Assembly (NCBI GenBank): GCA_000435675.1
Contig: FR895143.1
Coordinates: forward strand, 67,056-131,055
Length of the DNA stretch: 64,000 nucleotides
DNA from: Eggerthella sp. CAG:298
GTDB taxonomy: Bacteria > Actinomycetota > Coriobacteriia > Coriobacteriales > Eggerthellaceae
Reading direction: 5' to 3'
Within the stretch, counting starts at the first letter, position 1; every line of letters starts with the position of its first letter. The notes under the pieces were generated by a model. That model saw only the letters and a program-made list of their open reading frames with translations. It was not told the DNA's origin and ran no database searches. A program made the translations under genes and the position numbers. This document shows, piece after piece, positions 25,301-32,587 of this stretch.

Positions 25301-25418
25301 AGAGCAAGATGGTGCCTTCGCTCGTCCGCAGCAAGGCTTTCTGCCTTGCCAGGAGCAGTGCACCTCTCGTACGCGTGCATCAAAACCTCCCTTACGAAGT
25401 TTTCATCCACGCGCTTAG
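22398..25418 (+). CDS. LPKTG cell-wall-anchored protein with Ig-like (Big) domains
   Basis: 1,006-aa secreted protein. The N-terminal signal peptide (hydrophobic FASAFFAVLLAFFLV, cleavage near AYADE) is followed by an Ala/Pro/Asp/Glu-rich linker to about residue 170. Then come beta-rich modules including a bacterial Ig-like group 2 type segment (about 580-700, with TTNWTSSNPEIAEV). A Lys/Asp/Ser-rich stalk leads to GTTLPKTGDED, a hydrophobic helix and RPRK. The sorting signal is followed by about 50 further residues, which is unusual because the charged tail normally ends the protein. Expected to be sortase-anchored and exposed; ligand unknown. It has its own promoter and ends at a GGTGCTAGCACC-type terminator. 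No sortase gene is in the window. Confidence 0.88.
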   Translation: MQAQIQQRNKIPSTRSTSIGKRFASAFFAVLLAFFLVPTPAFQIAPAYADELGEAVSAGLMESAQPADSPATPKANTSTETVTQDKADPAPDAKDTAKDDALMGLDPQTPAIPAAPEASTSDKAPEAAPEIDAASTPDVDASVQDDATDVATEDETETPADTEISAQEDIGVGINVQGTIRFFGTTGPDPDDPSSNKYDNTFDCRSTNKVCIDRSAFNGYSYASLQVEPRWGAGQEAAAAAWEKIPASEKYTPEHLHIGFEGENSIVRVVNGSFTYEDDLANPYANRVNLVFDATNGVGQGVATMYVDYHFTDEATSATYEAHMSMPVYVQDSPNTVTGITVPSSKVTTWIDDTFSSETDKYGYYYQYDGGSSSHKSQEFTVSVTTDNGNPAGYCFSDLFDISIEDESVITMVSDTMWDDQDNGYTNGPDALTYGLQFRAAKAGTTNVTISVRTSYPTVSTTFAVEVRTDHPEANVPASFDMTMDEPQRIYVEDEASGSNASPITVPVRGEELGWHYSSAKPFITDITSSNENVLSVQRITSPSYWASFAPFELVPVSVGTSTLTVTDCYGKTYTSTVTVNPSSSVDPGVTVNSVGLVRYEDWESVSKGTVTMNIGDPDGVKLAADIDATGDVTTNWTSSNPEIAEVVVTQDANGDEICQVKPVRASYDEQNKTTADCRITVTVNGSVSDYCNIKVEPVEDLCGADPSSPLGAATVSVSKAMPANVLQELKSVSLAISSIPTGSQPGVDSATSAFEKDGAKLAGVFDIHFINKTDGTEHAWNQPSYPITVKVPMTDSMKELHKFGTLSFYHVDPVTGDRTKMPTWVDANEEFVCFETTHFSSFILVAEPAAQDDDPSDDPNNNNGGSTNPGDETNKGDSDNTDKPNTDKGDSNKTDSEKADTTDKPSDKGSKDEKTTSDEDGSGTTLPKTGDEDNALLVIALVAAAASLVFFVLSRPRKAYCDTNLEQEQDGAFARPQQGFLPCQEQCTSRTRASKPPLRSFHPRA

Positions 25419-25432
25419 AGGCTCTTTTTAAG

Positions 25433-25471
25433 GGTGCTAGCACCTTGAAACAGGGGTGCTAGCATCTTTTT
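25433..25471 (+). terminator. Terminator built from two GGTGCTAGCAYC repeats
   Basis: GGTGCTAGCACC (25433-25444) and GGTGCTAGCATC (25455-25466) pair as a 12-bp stem with one G-T wobble and are followed by TTTTT. It lies 15 bp after the stop codon of the LPKTG protein gene. Confidence 0.8.
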
Positions 25472-26080
25472 CCACAAGATCCGCGAGGGGGCTCGCTTCG
25501 TCTGAATGCACGATCGTCGCAAAGCATAGTTTTCCACACTTTTGAGAGACGAAAGACGGCGAAGGATCATCTTGGATGCGCGCCTGTCTCCAATCCGGGG
25601 TAGAGGAGTCCATGATCGCGCATTTGCTGAGAAATAATTGTCGTTCCAGCGAATGTGGAAAACCTAAATTCTTTATCGCAAGCAAACCTTTCTGAAGCGT
25701 TTCATTCGTCGCCAAAAAAACCTTCAAAATGTCCCGAGATGTAGGAGGATTCGCACACTCCGCTCCGACTCTTTATGTGCAGCTGTTTCGCTGGCTTGCT
25801 GGGGTCTCATTCTTTACGGTATCTATGCTCGTTTTAGACAAGAAAAGAGCCGGTCGCGCAGCCCAGAGAAGTTTGTGTAGATGTCTGCGATATAAATCTC
25901 GTTTTTCGTGTCTCAACTCCCACAATGCGATTTCATCTTCATAACGCTATGACATCGCTATGGGCAAATCGCGAAAAAGATGGTAGAATAAGGCGCTTGC
26001 ATTTTGCGCGCGCTCAAACGCTCCTGTACAAAAGAGGCGGCAAGGCGTAAAAAGTGCAGTTGATAATGGTGATTTTCGTG
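25472..26080. other. Non-coding stretch before the InlB-repeat gene
   Basis: About 600 bp with only short open frames that lack ribosome sites or family features. The last part should carry the promoter of the gene at 26099: TAGAAT at 25984-25989 is a possible -10, with no clear -35. Nothing else is recognised. Confidence 0.5.
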
Positions 26081-26098
26081 TGAAGAAAGGAGAGAGCC

Positions 26099-29014
26099 AT
26101 GAAAAAAATTAGCAAGGCGAAAAACAGCTTCGTCGCCCATGCAATTGTTGTGGCTGTTTCTTTATTCTTAGTTGCCTTCTCGCTCAGCGCTCCAGGCGTT
26201 GCGTTCGCAGAAGATGTCGAGGTTCAATCGAGCGAGCCTACTCAAACCCTTATCGACCAACCCGCTGTGGCGGCAGAAGCTACCCCTGCGGTTGAAGCTG
26301 TTTCTGTTCCGAGCGATCCCGCTCAAGTTTCGGGTGTTGAAGCTGTCCCCGGAAATTCTAGTACTCAAAAATCTGAAGGCGCATCTTCCGCGCTCAATAA
26401 TGATAAAAACACGAATGTGGAAAACTCTGCCAGCGATCCTGCGGCATCGAACGATTCTAACGCAACCGAGTTTTCCACAACGCAGGTAGAAGAGAAAGCT
26501 ACGATCAAGCCTGCGGCCGATTCTCCCCATCGCGTTAATCTTTCTTTCAAGATTCTCTATCAAGGACAAGAATTCACCGATGGATATGAGATCGGTCATA
26601 GCGACTCTGTGTCCTTCGTTTGCACCATGGGCGATTCTCATGCTAGCACTGCTGCTAGCCATATGATCAGCATGGGCGATGTTCTGATTGAACGAGATGC
26701 TTTGGCGAAGTTCCTGAGAGAAGGCTACGAGATTCGCGGCTGGACCAAGAGTCTGCTTGCTGGTGCGGAGGTGTATGGCTTCGACCGTGATGGCATAGAG
26801 TGCATGGATGGCGAAACCATCTACATCGTGGCAACGTACGGTCCGGCGGCAAACCAATTCACCGTTAATTTCGATGCAATGGGTGGTTCGAACGCACCTG
26901 AGTCCCTCACCGAGGTCAGCACGGAAAACGAATATACGTTTACCATTTCTGATGCGGTGCCTACGCGTGAGGGTTATAACTTTGTAGGCTGGAGCACGAA
27001 TTCAAGCCTGCTGCCTCCTTATCTCAAGGCAGGCGATACGGTCACCGTCTCTGAAAACGATTCCTATGCGATCACGCTCTATGCGGTTTGGGAGATCGCA
27101 AATAAAGTCGAGCTCGTTTACGCGGTCGACTACGTTCAGTTTGGCGATGCTGAAACCTACGCACAAGGATCCAGTGCAGTCGTGAAAGGCTGCGATTACG
27201 TCAAGGAAGGCTACAAATTCATCGGGTGGAGCCTCGACCCTATGAGCGATCATGCTTCTTATAAAGAGGGCGACTCCATCATCATGGATAGCACCAGTGG
27301 CAGCATATGGCTTTACGCGGTTTGGGTAAGAACCTACACGGTCACCTATACCGATGGTCAGGGTGGAACGGTCTTTGAAAATCAGGTCATCTCTGGCGTG
27401 GAAAGTGGCACGAGCACGCCAACATTCCCTGTTTCAAGGCCTTCCAGCATCGTGATCGATGGCAATACGTACGTCTTCAGCGGTTGGGATAACAACGCCG
27501 AGGTCGTGCTCGGGGATATGATCATCAACGCCATTTGGAAGTTGGATGCGAATGGCAATGGCGTAGCCGATGAAGATGAAGCCAAATTCAGCGTTACCTA
27601 TACCGATGGTGTTGGTGGCACGGCGTTCGGCGATTATGTCATTTCGAACCTTCTCGTAAACACCGCCACGCCGCGCTATAGAGCACCAGAGCGCGCGGGC
27701 TATATCTTCCAAGGCTGGTCTCCTACGGTAGCCGATATTATCACCGGCAACGCGATCTACACCGCGATCTGGGCTGAGGACAAGAACAATAACAACATTC
27801 CCGATAGTGAAGAAGAAACCTACACCATCATCTTTATTAATGATGTAACAGGCGCAACGCTTCAAACCACTCCAGGTGTTCTGGGCGGGCTTGATACGCC
27901 TCAGTTCGCAGGTCCCGCTCCGACCATGACGGGTTATGTTTTTGTTGGCTGGTCGCCAGCGCTTGCGCAGACGGTCGATCCGGCTACTGCAGATGAGTTC
28001 GGCAACATCTACTACATAGCTCGTTGGGAAGTCGATGCGAACAACAATGGCATCGCGGATGTCGATGAGGCTCGATACTCTGTTATCTACTCCGATGGAG
28101 CGAATGGCTCGGTCTTTGCTGACCAGACCACTACGGGGCTGTTGAGCGGCCTTGCTACGCCGCAGTTCACGGGCGAAACGCCAGTTCGTTCGGGTTATAT
28201 TTTCGCGGGCTGGTCGTCCAGCCCTGCTGGAACGATCGATCCAACTGCTGCCGATAGTCTCGGACGCATCATCTACACCGCGCTTTGGGCGGCAGATGTG
28301 AACGGCAATGGCGTTGCAGATAGCGAAGAGCCAACCTACACCATCACCTACACCGATGGTGCGAATGGCGCAGCTTTTGCCGATCAAGTTAGCTCCGGCT
28401 TGCTGGGTGGTGTTGCTACACCGCAGTTCTCAGGCACGCCTACTCGTACCGGCTATAAGTTCGTTGGTTGGTCCACGGAGCCCGCTTCTACGGTTTCGGG
28501 TGATGTTGTTTACACGGCGCTGTGGGAAGCAGTAGAGCCCGACCCAACGCCGGGCACCGATGACCCAACGCCGACCCCTGGTCCCGACGATCCCGCCCCG
28601 ACTCCGGGCGACGACGATGACAACACGGGTGGCAATGGTTCAGCCACCACGCCAGGCACTAACGAGCCCGGCAACGTTACGCCTAATCCTGGTCCTGCAA
28701 ACGGTACCACCACTCCTGGTGAAACCACCATTGCCGATGATGAGACTCCTCTCGCAGGCGGCGCAGGTGAGACTGAAGATGACCCCGCAGAGGGCGATGT
28801 GGCAGACGATGCAGCGGTAGCTGATGAAGCCGCTGGTGCGATCGACGAAGCTGCAGATACCGAGATTCTCGATGATGAGAACCCGCTGGCAGCAGCTGAT
28901 CATTCCAGCTCTTGGCTCAGCTGGCTGCTCACCGTTGGTCTGCTGCTCGTGGTTTGCTTCGGGGTCTTCTTCCTCGTTCGTCGCAGGAAGAATACGCGTG
29001 AGCAAAATCAATAA
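26099..29014 (+). CDS. Secreted InlB/Flg_new-repeat protein with calcium-loop-like linkers
   Basis: 971 aa, with a good start (AAAGGAGAG before ATG) and a signal peptide (hydrophobic AIVVAVSLFLVAFSL, cleavage near AFAED). After a low-complexity stretch come several B-type repeats with G-Y-x-F-x-G-W cores (about 245-820). From about residue 480 they are separated by Asp/Asn-rich loops such as DANGNGVADEDEA, DKNNNNIPDSEEE, DANNNGIADVDEA and DVNGNGVADSEEP, which resemble thrombospondin type 3 or dockerin calcium loops. A Pro/Thr/Gly/Asp-rich stalk and a C-terminal helix with VRRRK tail follow. No LPxTG is present; DDETPLAG and DDENPLAA precede the helix instead. Likely a membrane-held or differently sorted surface adhesin. 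Calcium rigidification of the linkers is inference. Confidence 0.88.
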   Translation: MKKISKAKNSFVAHAIVVAVSLFLVAFSLSAPGVAFAEDVEVQSSEPTQTLIDQPAVAAEATPAVEAVSVPSDPAQVSGVEAVPGNSSTQKSEGASSALNNDKNTNVENSASDPAASNDSNATEFSTTQVEEKATIKPAADSPHRVNLSFKILYQGQEFTDGYEIGHSDSVSFVCTMGDSHASTAASHMISMGDVLIERDALAKFLREGYEIRGWTKSLLAGAEVYGFDRDGIECMDGETIYIVATYGPAANQFTVNFDAMGGSNAPESLTEVSTENEYTFTISDAVPTREGYNFVGWSTNSSLLPPYLKAGDTVTVSENDSYAITLYAVWEIANKVELVYAVDYVQFGDAETYAQGSSAVVKGCDYVKEGYKFIGWSLDPMSDHASYKEGDSIIMDSTSGSIWLYAVWVRTYTVTYTDGQGGTVFENQVISGVESGTSTPTFPVSRPSSIVIDGNTYVFSGWDNNAEVVLGDMIINAIWKLDANGNGVADEDEAKFSVTYTDGVGGTAFGDYVISNLLVNTATPRYRAPERAGYIFQGWSPTVADIITGNAIYTAIWAEDKNNNNIPDSEEETYTIIFINDVTGATLQTTPGVLGGLDTPQFAGPAPTMTGYVFVGWSPALAQTVDPATADEFGNIYYIARWEVDANNNGIADVDEARYSVIYSDGANGSVFADQTTTGLLSGLATPQFTGETPVRSGYIFAGWSSSPAGTIDPTAADSLGRIIYTALWAADVNGNGVADSEEPTYTITYTDGANGAAFADQVSSGLLGGVATPQFSGTPTRTGYKFVGWSTEPASTVSGDVVYTALWEAVEPDPTPGTDDPTPTPGPDDPAPTPGDDDDNTGGNGSATTPGTNEPGNVTPNPGPANGTTTPGETTIADDETPLAGGAGETEDDPAEGDVADDAAVADEAAGAIDEAADTEILDDENPLAAADHSSSWLSWLLTVGLLLVVCFGVFFLVRRRKNTREQNQ

Positions 29015-29058
29015 TCGCTCATAGAGCACACGAGCGCTAAATCGCATACGAACAAGGT

Positions 29059-29085
29059 AAAGGGCACCATGCGGTGCCCTTTCTC
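29059..29085 (+). terminator. Rho-independent terminator after the InlB-repeat gene
   Basis: AAAGGGCACC-atgc-GGTGCCCTTT is a perfect 10-bp stem followed by TTCTC, 45 bp after the stop codon. Confidence 0.85.
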
Positions 29086-29384
29086 ATGCCCATTTTCCTG
29101 TGTGTAGGTCTGAACGTCCGGACACAGAGGTGAAGGACTCGCTGATTCGTCGCGTATGTCTATGCGCGCATTCGTGCTCTATGCTCAGGTTTCTATTCCT
29201 GCGTTAATTCATGTGCGTGTTTTCTGGCTTCTCTTCGAGCTCCGTTCTTACGTTCGGGGCAGGGGATGGATTAGCCGTGCACCTGGTTGATCGGCGTGGA
29301 GTCTGCTCTGTTCATTCGTGATGATAGTTTGAAGGTTTTACGTTGCGGCTCACGTGTTTGCTGTGCACCTGATAGGCTTGCCCT
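29086..29384. other. Non-coding spacer, nothing recognised
   Basis: About 300 bp without a credible gene, RNA or clear promoter. A short palindrome GTCCGGAC near 29118 is the only notable symmetry. Confidence 0.5.
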
Positions 29385-30098
29385 ATGACTAAAACGCAAA
29401 ACTCACTCTTAAACACACCACTGCGTTCGCCGGTCACCTTCCTCGGGGCACCTAAAAACCCAGTACCCGAGCAGGAGATCCCGCCTCTGCCGACGCCACG
29501 CGTTTCCCTAGGGTCTCAGCGCCTTGGGATGAAAACGACCCCTCTCGGGCGTTCTCCGCTGCTTGCGCTGCCAGCGCAGCCGTGCGAGAAACAACCGCTC
29601 CAACGCGTAGATTTACAAAAGCAATCGGTTGGTTTGCAAACGCTTTCTCTAGCTCCGATGGAGCTTTCTGCCACACCCATGCCTACGCAGAAATTGAAGC
29701 CCATGAAGTCTTCTTCGTCGAGGCTAACCGCAAAGCTTGATTCCCCGAGCCCTTTTTCGCCCAAGTCAACGGCGAAGCTGGGACTCATGAAGCTTTCTTC
29801 ATCTCGTGTTTCGCGTGAAACAGTGGCAGAATCGAAGCAAGGAATCAACGACCGCTCACAAGCACCGGTTGCTCAAGGGATGTCTGTTGCATACCTGGAA
29901 TATCATTCCCGGACAATAGGCGAAACACAGTCGCAGTCAGTTGCTCAGGATGCACCTATTGCGCATCTGCAGCCTTCAGGTCCTTCTATGCCGCTCGTTT
30001 CCGAGCGTCGCCTTCCGCTCTTGGGGCAGTACATCGAACTTCATCCGATCGCGGCTGTACAGCATCCTGTTGCGCGCCGCAAATCCCGCAAGTGTTAA
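29385..30098 (+). CDS. Doubtful Pro/Ser-rich hypothetical protein
   Basis: A 237-codon frame with no recognised domain, signal peptide or membrane segment. It is rich in Pro, Ser, Leu, Lys and Gln, and has a loose internal repeat (MKSSSSRLTAKL and MKLSSSRVSRE). There is no clear Shine-Dalgarno before the ATG. A terminator lies 95 bp downstream, which slightly supports it. It could be a lineage-specific basic protein or a chance frame. Confidence 0.35.
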   Translation: MTKTQNSLLNTPLRSPVTFLGAPKNPVPEQEIPPLPTPRVSLGSQRLGMKTTPLGRSPLLALPAQPCEKQPLQRVDLQKQSVGLQTLSLAPMELSATPMPTQKLKPMKSSSSRLTAKLDSPSPFSPKSTAKLGLMKLSSSRVSRETVAESKQGINDRSQAPVAQGMSVAYLEYHSRTIGETQSQSVAQDAPIAHLQPSGPSMPLVSERRLPLLGQYIELHPIAAVQHPVARRKSRKC

Positions 30099-30193
30099 GA
30101 TGTCAAATCGCAAGATTCCTAACACATCCCTAGACAGTGCTTTGCGCTAAGCACCTTTTCCTTTACGTTTACCTGCATATTTCAAATTCCTGT

Positions 30194-30226
30194 AAGCTCA
30201 CGTATGAAATAACGTGAGCTTTTCTT
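30194..30226 (+). terminator. Rho-independent terminator
   Basis: AAGCTCACGT (30194-30203) and ACGTGAGCTT (30212-30221) form a perfect 10-bp stem followed by TTCTT. Confidence 0.8.
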
Positions 30227-30271
30227 CAACTTTATATGAGACTTCTTTGCCATGCTGTAGGTAAAGGCGAC

Positions 30272-30295
30272 TTTCGTCATACGAAATGGTATAAT
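30272..30295 (+). promoter_or_regulatory. Promoter and operator of the ribbon-helix-helix TA-like operon
   Basis: The inverted repeat TTTCGT-cat-ACGAAA (30272-30286) abuts TATAAT at 30290-30295. An operator next to the -10 box is typical of toxin-antitoxin operons repressed by their own antitoxin. Confidence 0.55.
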
Positions 30296-30352
30296 TCAGC
30301 AGTATAAAGGGAGACTTATGGATCTCGTAATTCACCAAATGCTCTTAAGCAT

Positions 30353-30583
30353 TTGACGTTAGAGCAGGTTCTTGAAGCCTGGAATTCAGTAGTGAAGAGC
30401 ATTAAGCGTGAAAGCAAAGATGAACCTCCAAGATGGCTTATGATCGGATGGCTTTCTAGTGGGTGCAGTGTTGAGATCATTGCGGTAGAAACAACACTTG
30501 GATGGCTTGTGATTCATGCAGATTCGCCTGTTCATAAGGAATTTAGAGACGAAATCGAGCGAATTGAAAGAAGGGCACGATGA
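30353..30583 (+). CDS. Small protein paired with an RHH antitoxin-like gene (possible toxin)
   Basis: A 76-codon frame starting at a TTG. The well-placed start (ATG at 30318, AAAGGGAG 4 nt upstream) is in another frame and hits a stop after 12 codons. The TTG frame is open further back to 30308 and reads protein-like (SRNSPNALKHLTLEQVL). A one-base loss just after the ATG is therefore plausible, leaving the gene either broken or dependent on TTG. The protein is mixed alpha/beta with RWLMIGWLSSGCSVEIIAVE and a basic C-terminus. It overlaps the next gene by 4 nt (ATGA), which implies coupled translation. Toxin role is inferred only from the partner and operon form. Confidence 0.55.
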   Translation: MTLEQVLEAWNSVVKSIKRESKDEPPRWLMIGWLSSGCSVEIIAVETTLGWLVIHADSPVHKEFRDEIERIERRAR

Positions 30584-30867
30584 GCAAGAGCTACAAGGCC
30601 TCAAACGGTCAGGAAATAACTGAAGACATGATCGATCGTTGGTGCGAGTCGTATGAAAAAGGGGAGTTCCCAGACGGAGAGCACACTGTTGGATCGGTAG
30701 TGTATGGCAGGCCTCCACTATCGGAAGGTGAGGCGACAGTAACCTTGTCTGTAAAGGTTCCTGCTGGGCTCAAAGAAGCCATAGAGCAGAATGCAAAAGC
30801 TAAGGGTGTTTCTCCAAGTGCTTATGTTCGCAGTGTGCTTACCGAATCTCTCTTGGTTTCAGCCTAA
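30580..30867 (+). CDS. Ribbon-helix-helix (CopG-like) antitoxin-type protein
   Basis: 95 aa. The C-terminal third has a strand-helix-helix pattern (ATVTLSVKVPAGLKEAIEQ, then AKGVSPSAYVRSVLTESL) typical of CopG/Arc-type DNA-binding dimers. The N-terminal half would bind the partner protein. The start overlaps the preceding stop by 4 nt. It probably represses the operon through the TTTCGT/ACGAAA site at 30272-30286. Domain assignment comes from pattern; pairing with the upstream small protein is inference. Confidence 0.7.
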   Translation: MSKSYKASNGQEITEDMIDRWCESYEKGEFPDGEHTVGSVVYGRPPLSEGEATVTLSVKVPAGLKEAIEQNAKAKGVSPSAYVRSVLTESLLVSA

Positions 30868-31000
30868 GAAGGCCGTTTCATTGGGGTATTGCTTCACAGT
30901 CTGACCTTCTACATAAGCATGTGATCTTGCAAAACTAAAGCCACGGCGCTGATCCTTCAGTACCGTGGCTTTCACACGTGTGCACTATTGTGTGCCTGAG

Positions 31001-31348
31001 CTATGCGGTTGCCTGCATCAGAGCAACAAAACGCAGGGGAGCATTGCCTTCGTTCGCGATCCCGTGAGTCTCTCCATCGTTGCAAAACAGGACATCACCT
31101 GCTTGAACAGGATAAGTTTCATCGCCATCGGTGTAGGTGCCAGTGCCTTCGTAGATGTAGTACATTTCATTGTCGCCTGAGTGCGTGTGCACGCCGATCG
31201 AGCAGCCTGGTTCAAGCGTGATGCTCGATACATAGGTAAGTTCGCCGTGGATCTGATCTTCAGTCAAGAGCAGATCGCGATACATGTGACCTTCGCCGTT
31301 TTGCACGTGTTCTGCGCGTGCTACATCTCGATTCCTTGATAGCGACAT
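31001..31348 (-). CDS. Cupin-domain protein
   Basis: 115-aa single-domain cupin, cytoplasmic. Cupin motif 1 is visible as VHTHSGDNEMYYIYEGTG (about residues 53-70), with His-x-His and the following Glu as metal ligands, and motif 2 as GDVLFCNDGETHGIAN (about 84-99). I chose the ATG at 31348 because GGAAGGGGAT lies about 5 nt upstream; an open frame extends upstream but is unlike a protein. The substrate cannot be inferred. It is convergent with the RHH pair, divergent from hicAB, and preceded by a strong inverted repeat. Confidence 0.88.
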   Translation of the reverse strand: MSLSRNRDVARAEHVQNGEGHMYRDLLLTEDQIHGELTYVSSITLEPGCSIGVHTHSGDNEMYYIYEGTGTYTDGDETYPVQAGDVLFCNDGETHGIANEGNAPLRFVALMQATA

Positions 31349-31368
31349 AGTGATCCCCTTCCGCATAT

Positions 31369-31403
31369 GGTGACAAACGACTGGGTAGTTTGTCACCTTT
31401 TTT
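31369..31403 (+). promoter_or_regulatory. 10-bp inverted repeat with T-run upstream of the cupin gene
   Basis: GGTGACAAAC (31369-31378) pairs with GTTTGTCACC (31388-31397) and is followed on the plus strand by TTTTTT. Read on plus it is a textbook terminator, but no plus-strand gene ends here. Read on minus it lies 21 nt upstream of the cupin start as an operator or leader hairpin. Its role is unclear. Confidence 0.55.
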
Positions 31404-31524
31404 CTTGTGTTCTTTAGTGTACGCGTCTTGTTCATATATCTGCTCGAGAACTTGGCTCCGTGTTGGGTGTTCCTTATCCTTTCCTCATCACGCCCCTTGC
31501 TGCTCTTTGCTTCTTTGAAGTGTG

Positions 31525-31592
31525 CTGCGCATTTCAGAAAAACGTGAGTTCGCGCGCCAGAAAACTTCAAATAAAGTTCAACTTTCTGTGAG
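31525..31592 (+). repeat. 68-bp perfect direct repeat, left copy
   Basis: Identical over 68 bp to 32466-32533. It begins CTGCGCATTTCAGAAAAACG and ends CAACTTTCTGTGAG, and contains a small AACTT-caaata-AAGTT symmetry. The pair brackets the hicAB module. Confidence 0.9.
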
Positions 31593-31659
31593 ATTTCGCG
31601 AGGAAGATGGGGAGCGATTGCTGCTGGAGTTGCTCTACTAGTCAAGCAATAAATCTATC

Positions 31660-31705
31660 CAAATGTTTATATTTATCTTGAAAATTATAGACAAATGTTT
31701 ATAAT
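31660..31705 (+). promoter_or_regulatory. hicAB promoter with paired operator half-sites
   Basis: TTGAAA (31678-31683) and TATAAT (31700-31705) are 16 bp apart. CAAATGTTTATA occurs twice (31660-31671 and 31692-31703), 32 bp or three helical turns apart, the second overlapping the -10. This suits repression by the HicB C-terminal DNA-binding domain. Confidence 0.7.
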
Positions 31706-31719
31706 AAAGGAGCTAAAAA

Positions 31720-31896
31720 ATGGTTAAACGCAGAACGGTCATCAAGTATTTCGAGGCTCACGGGTTCAGGTGTGAGGGCGGTACCAACCACGATAAGCTT
31801 GTTCATCCCGATGGCAGAAGGACGGTTATCGGGCGACATCGCGAAATCAATAACAACCGTTTTGAAGATATGAAGAAACAGGCTGGACTTAAATAA
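31720..31896 (+). CDS. hicA: HicA-type mRNA interferase toxin
   Basis: 58 aa, short double-stranded-RNA-binding-like fold. The visible core is GGTNHDKLVHPDGRRTVIGRH, equivalent to the family pattern G-S-H-x-x-Y-x-H-P-D-G-R with the catalytic histidine (His in TNHDK). AAAGGAGC lies upstream of the ATG. The second gene of the operon is a HicB-like antitoxin starting 17 nt later. HicA cleaves mRNA when free and is neutralised by HicB. Confidence 0.85.
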   Translation: MVKRRTVIKYFEAHGFRCEGGTNHDKLVHPDGRRTVIGRHREINNNRFEDMKKQAGLK

Positions 31897-31913
31897 ACGC
31901 ATGCAAAGGAGTA

Positions 31914-32396
31914 ATGATGGTATACGTATACGAATTTGAGGTTTACAAAGGGGAGAAATTCCTTTTGGCGGATCCCTACGATATGTTAGGCGGAACGCAG
32001 GGGGTTGATTTCAAAGAGGTCTGCGAAATGGCTGGTGATTGGCTCAAGATGGAGGTCGAGCACTGTCTCATGCATGATCTTCCTATGCCTGAGGCAACGT
32101 TCGGCAACAAGCCGAAGCATGCTGATGGCCAGAACATTATCGTGGTTGTGCAGTTGGAAAAGGAGAACATCCCGCGCTATACGTTTGCCGAAGCAGCCCG
32201 TCAGTTGGGCGTAACCCGCGGCCGCGTCTCTCAGATGGTCGATGCTTGCTTGCTCGAAACCTTCGAGCTTGATGGGCGCAAATGGGTAACGAAATACTCG
32301 GTCGATGCGCGGCTTGCCGAACGCCCCAAAGCAGGTCGTCCACGTAAGAAGAAGAGTGAAGACGAGCTTGAAGAGCCTGCTGCTCTCACTGCCTAA
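31914..32396 (+). CDS. hicB: HicB-family antitoxin with C-terminal HTH
   Basis: 160 aa. The N-terminal part resembles the HicB fold (VYEFEVYKGEKFLLADPYDM, then a helix). The C-terminal half carries a helix-turn-helix (FAEAARQLGVTRGRVSQMVD, about residues 93-112) and a basic tail GRPRKKK. AAGGAGTA precedes two adjacent ATGs (31914 and 31917); either may start. It should bind HicA and repress the operon at the CAAATGTTTATA repeats. Confidence 0.82.
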   Translation: MMVYVYEFEVYKGEKFLLADPYDMLGGTQGVDFKEVCEMAGDWLKMEVEHCLMHDLPMPEATFGNKPKHADGQNIIVVVQLEKENIPRYTFAEAARQLGVTRGRVSQMVDACLLETFELDGRKWVTKYSVDARLAERPKAGRPRKKKSEDELEEPAALTA

Positions 32397-32465
32397 AAGG
32401 CACATCTGCGTTAGGGGTCGTGTAATTCGGCGCGCCTCCTAACGCATTTGCTTCTCCGCAACGAA

Positions 32466-32533
32466 CTGCGCATTTCAGAAAAACGTGAGTTCGCGCGCCA
32501 GAAAACTTCAAATAAAGTTCAACTTTCTGTGAG
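32466..32533 (+). repeat. 68-bp perfect direct repeat, right copy
   Basis: Identical to 31525-31592. It lies 55 bp before the comF start, so it also occupies the comF promoter region. The two copies define an 873-bp interval holding only hicA and hicB. Confidence 0.9.
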
Positions 32534-32587
32534 CTTTCCTGTGGACAATGGTTCTATGGGATGCATCACACAGGAATCGAGGTTGGA

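Noticed and set aside
25437..25944. Two small frames (25437-25727 minus, 25729-25944 plus) between surface genes
   Set aside because: The first begins inside the terminator region, neither has a ribosome site or recognisable fold.
31349..31645. N-terminal extension of the cupin frame to 214 aa
   Set aside because: The extra 99 codons span the inverted repeat and part of the 68-bp repeat and are unlike protein; the ATG at 31348 has a good ribosome site.
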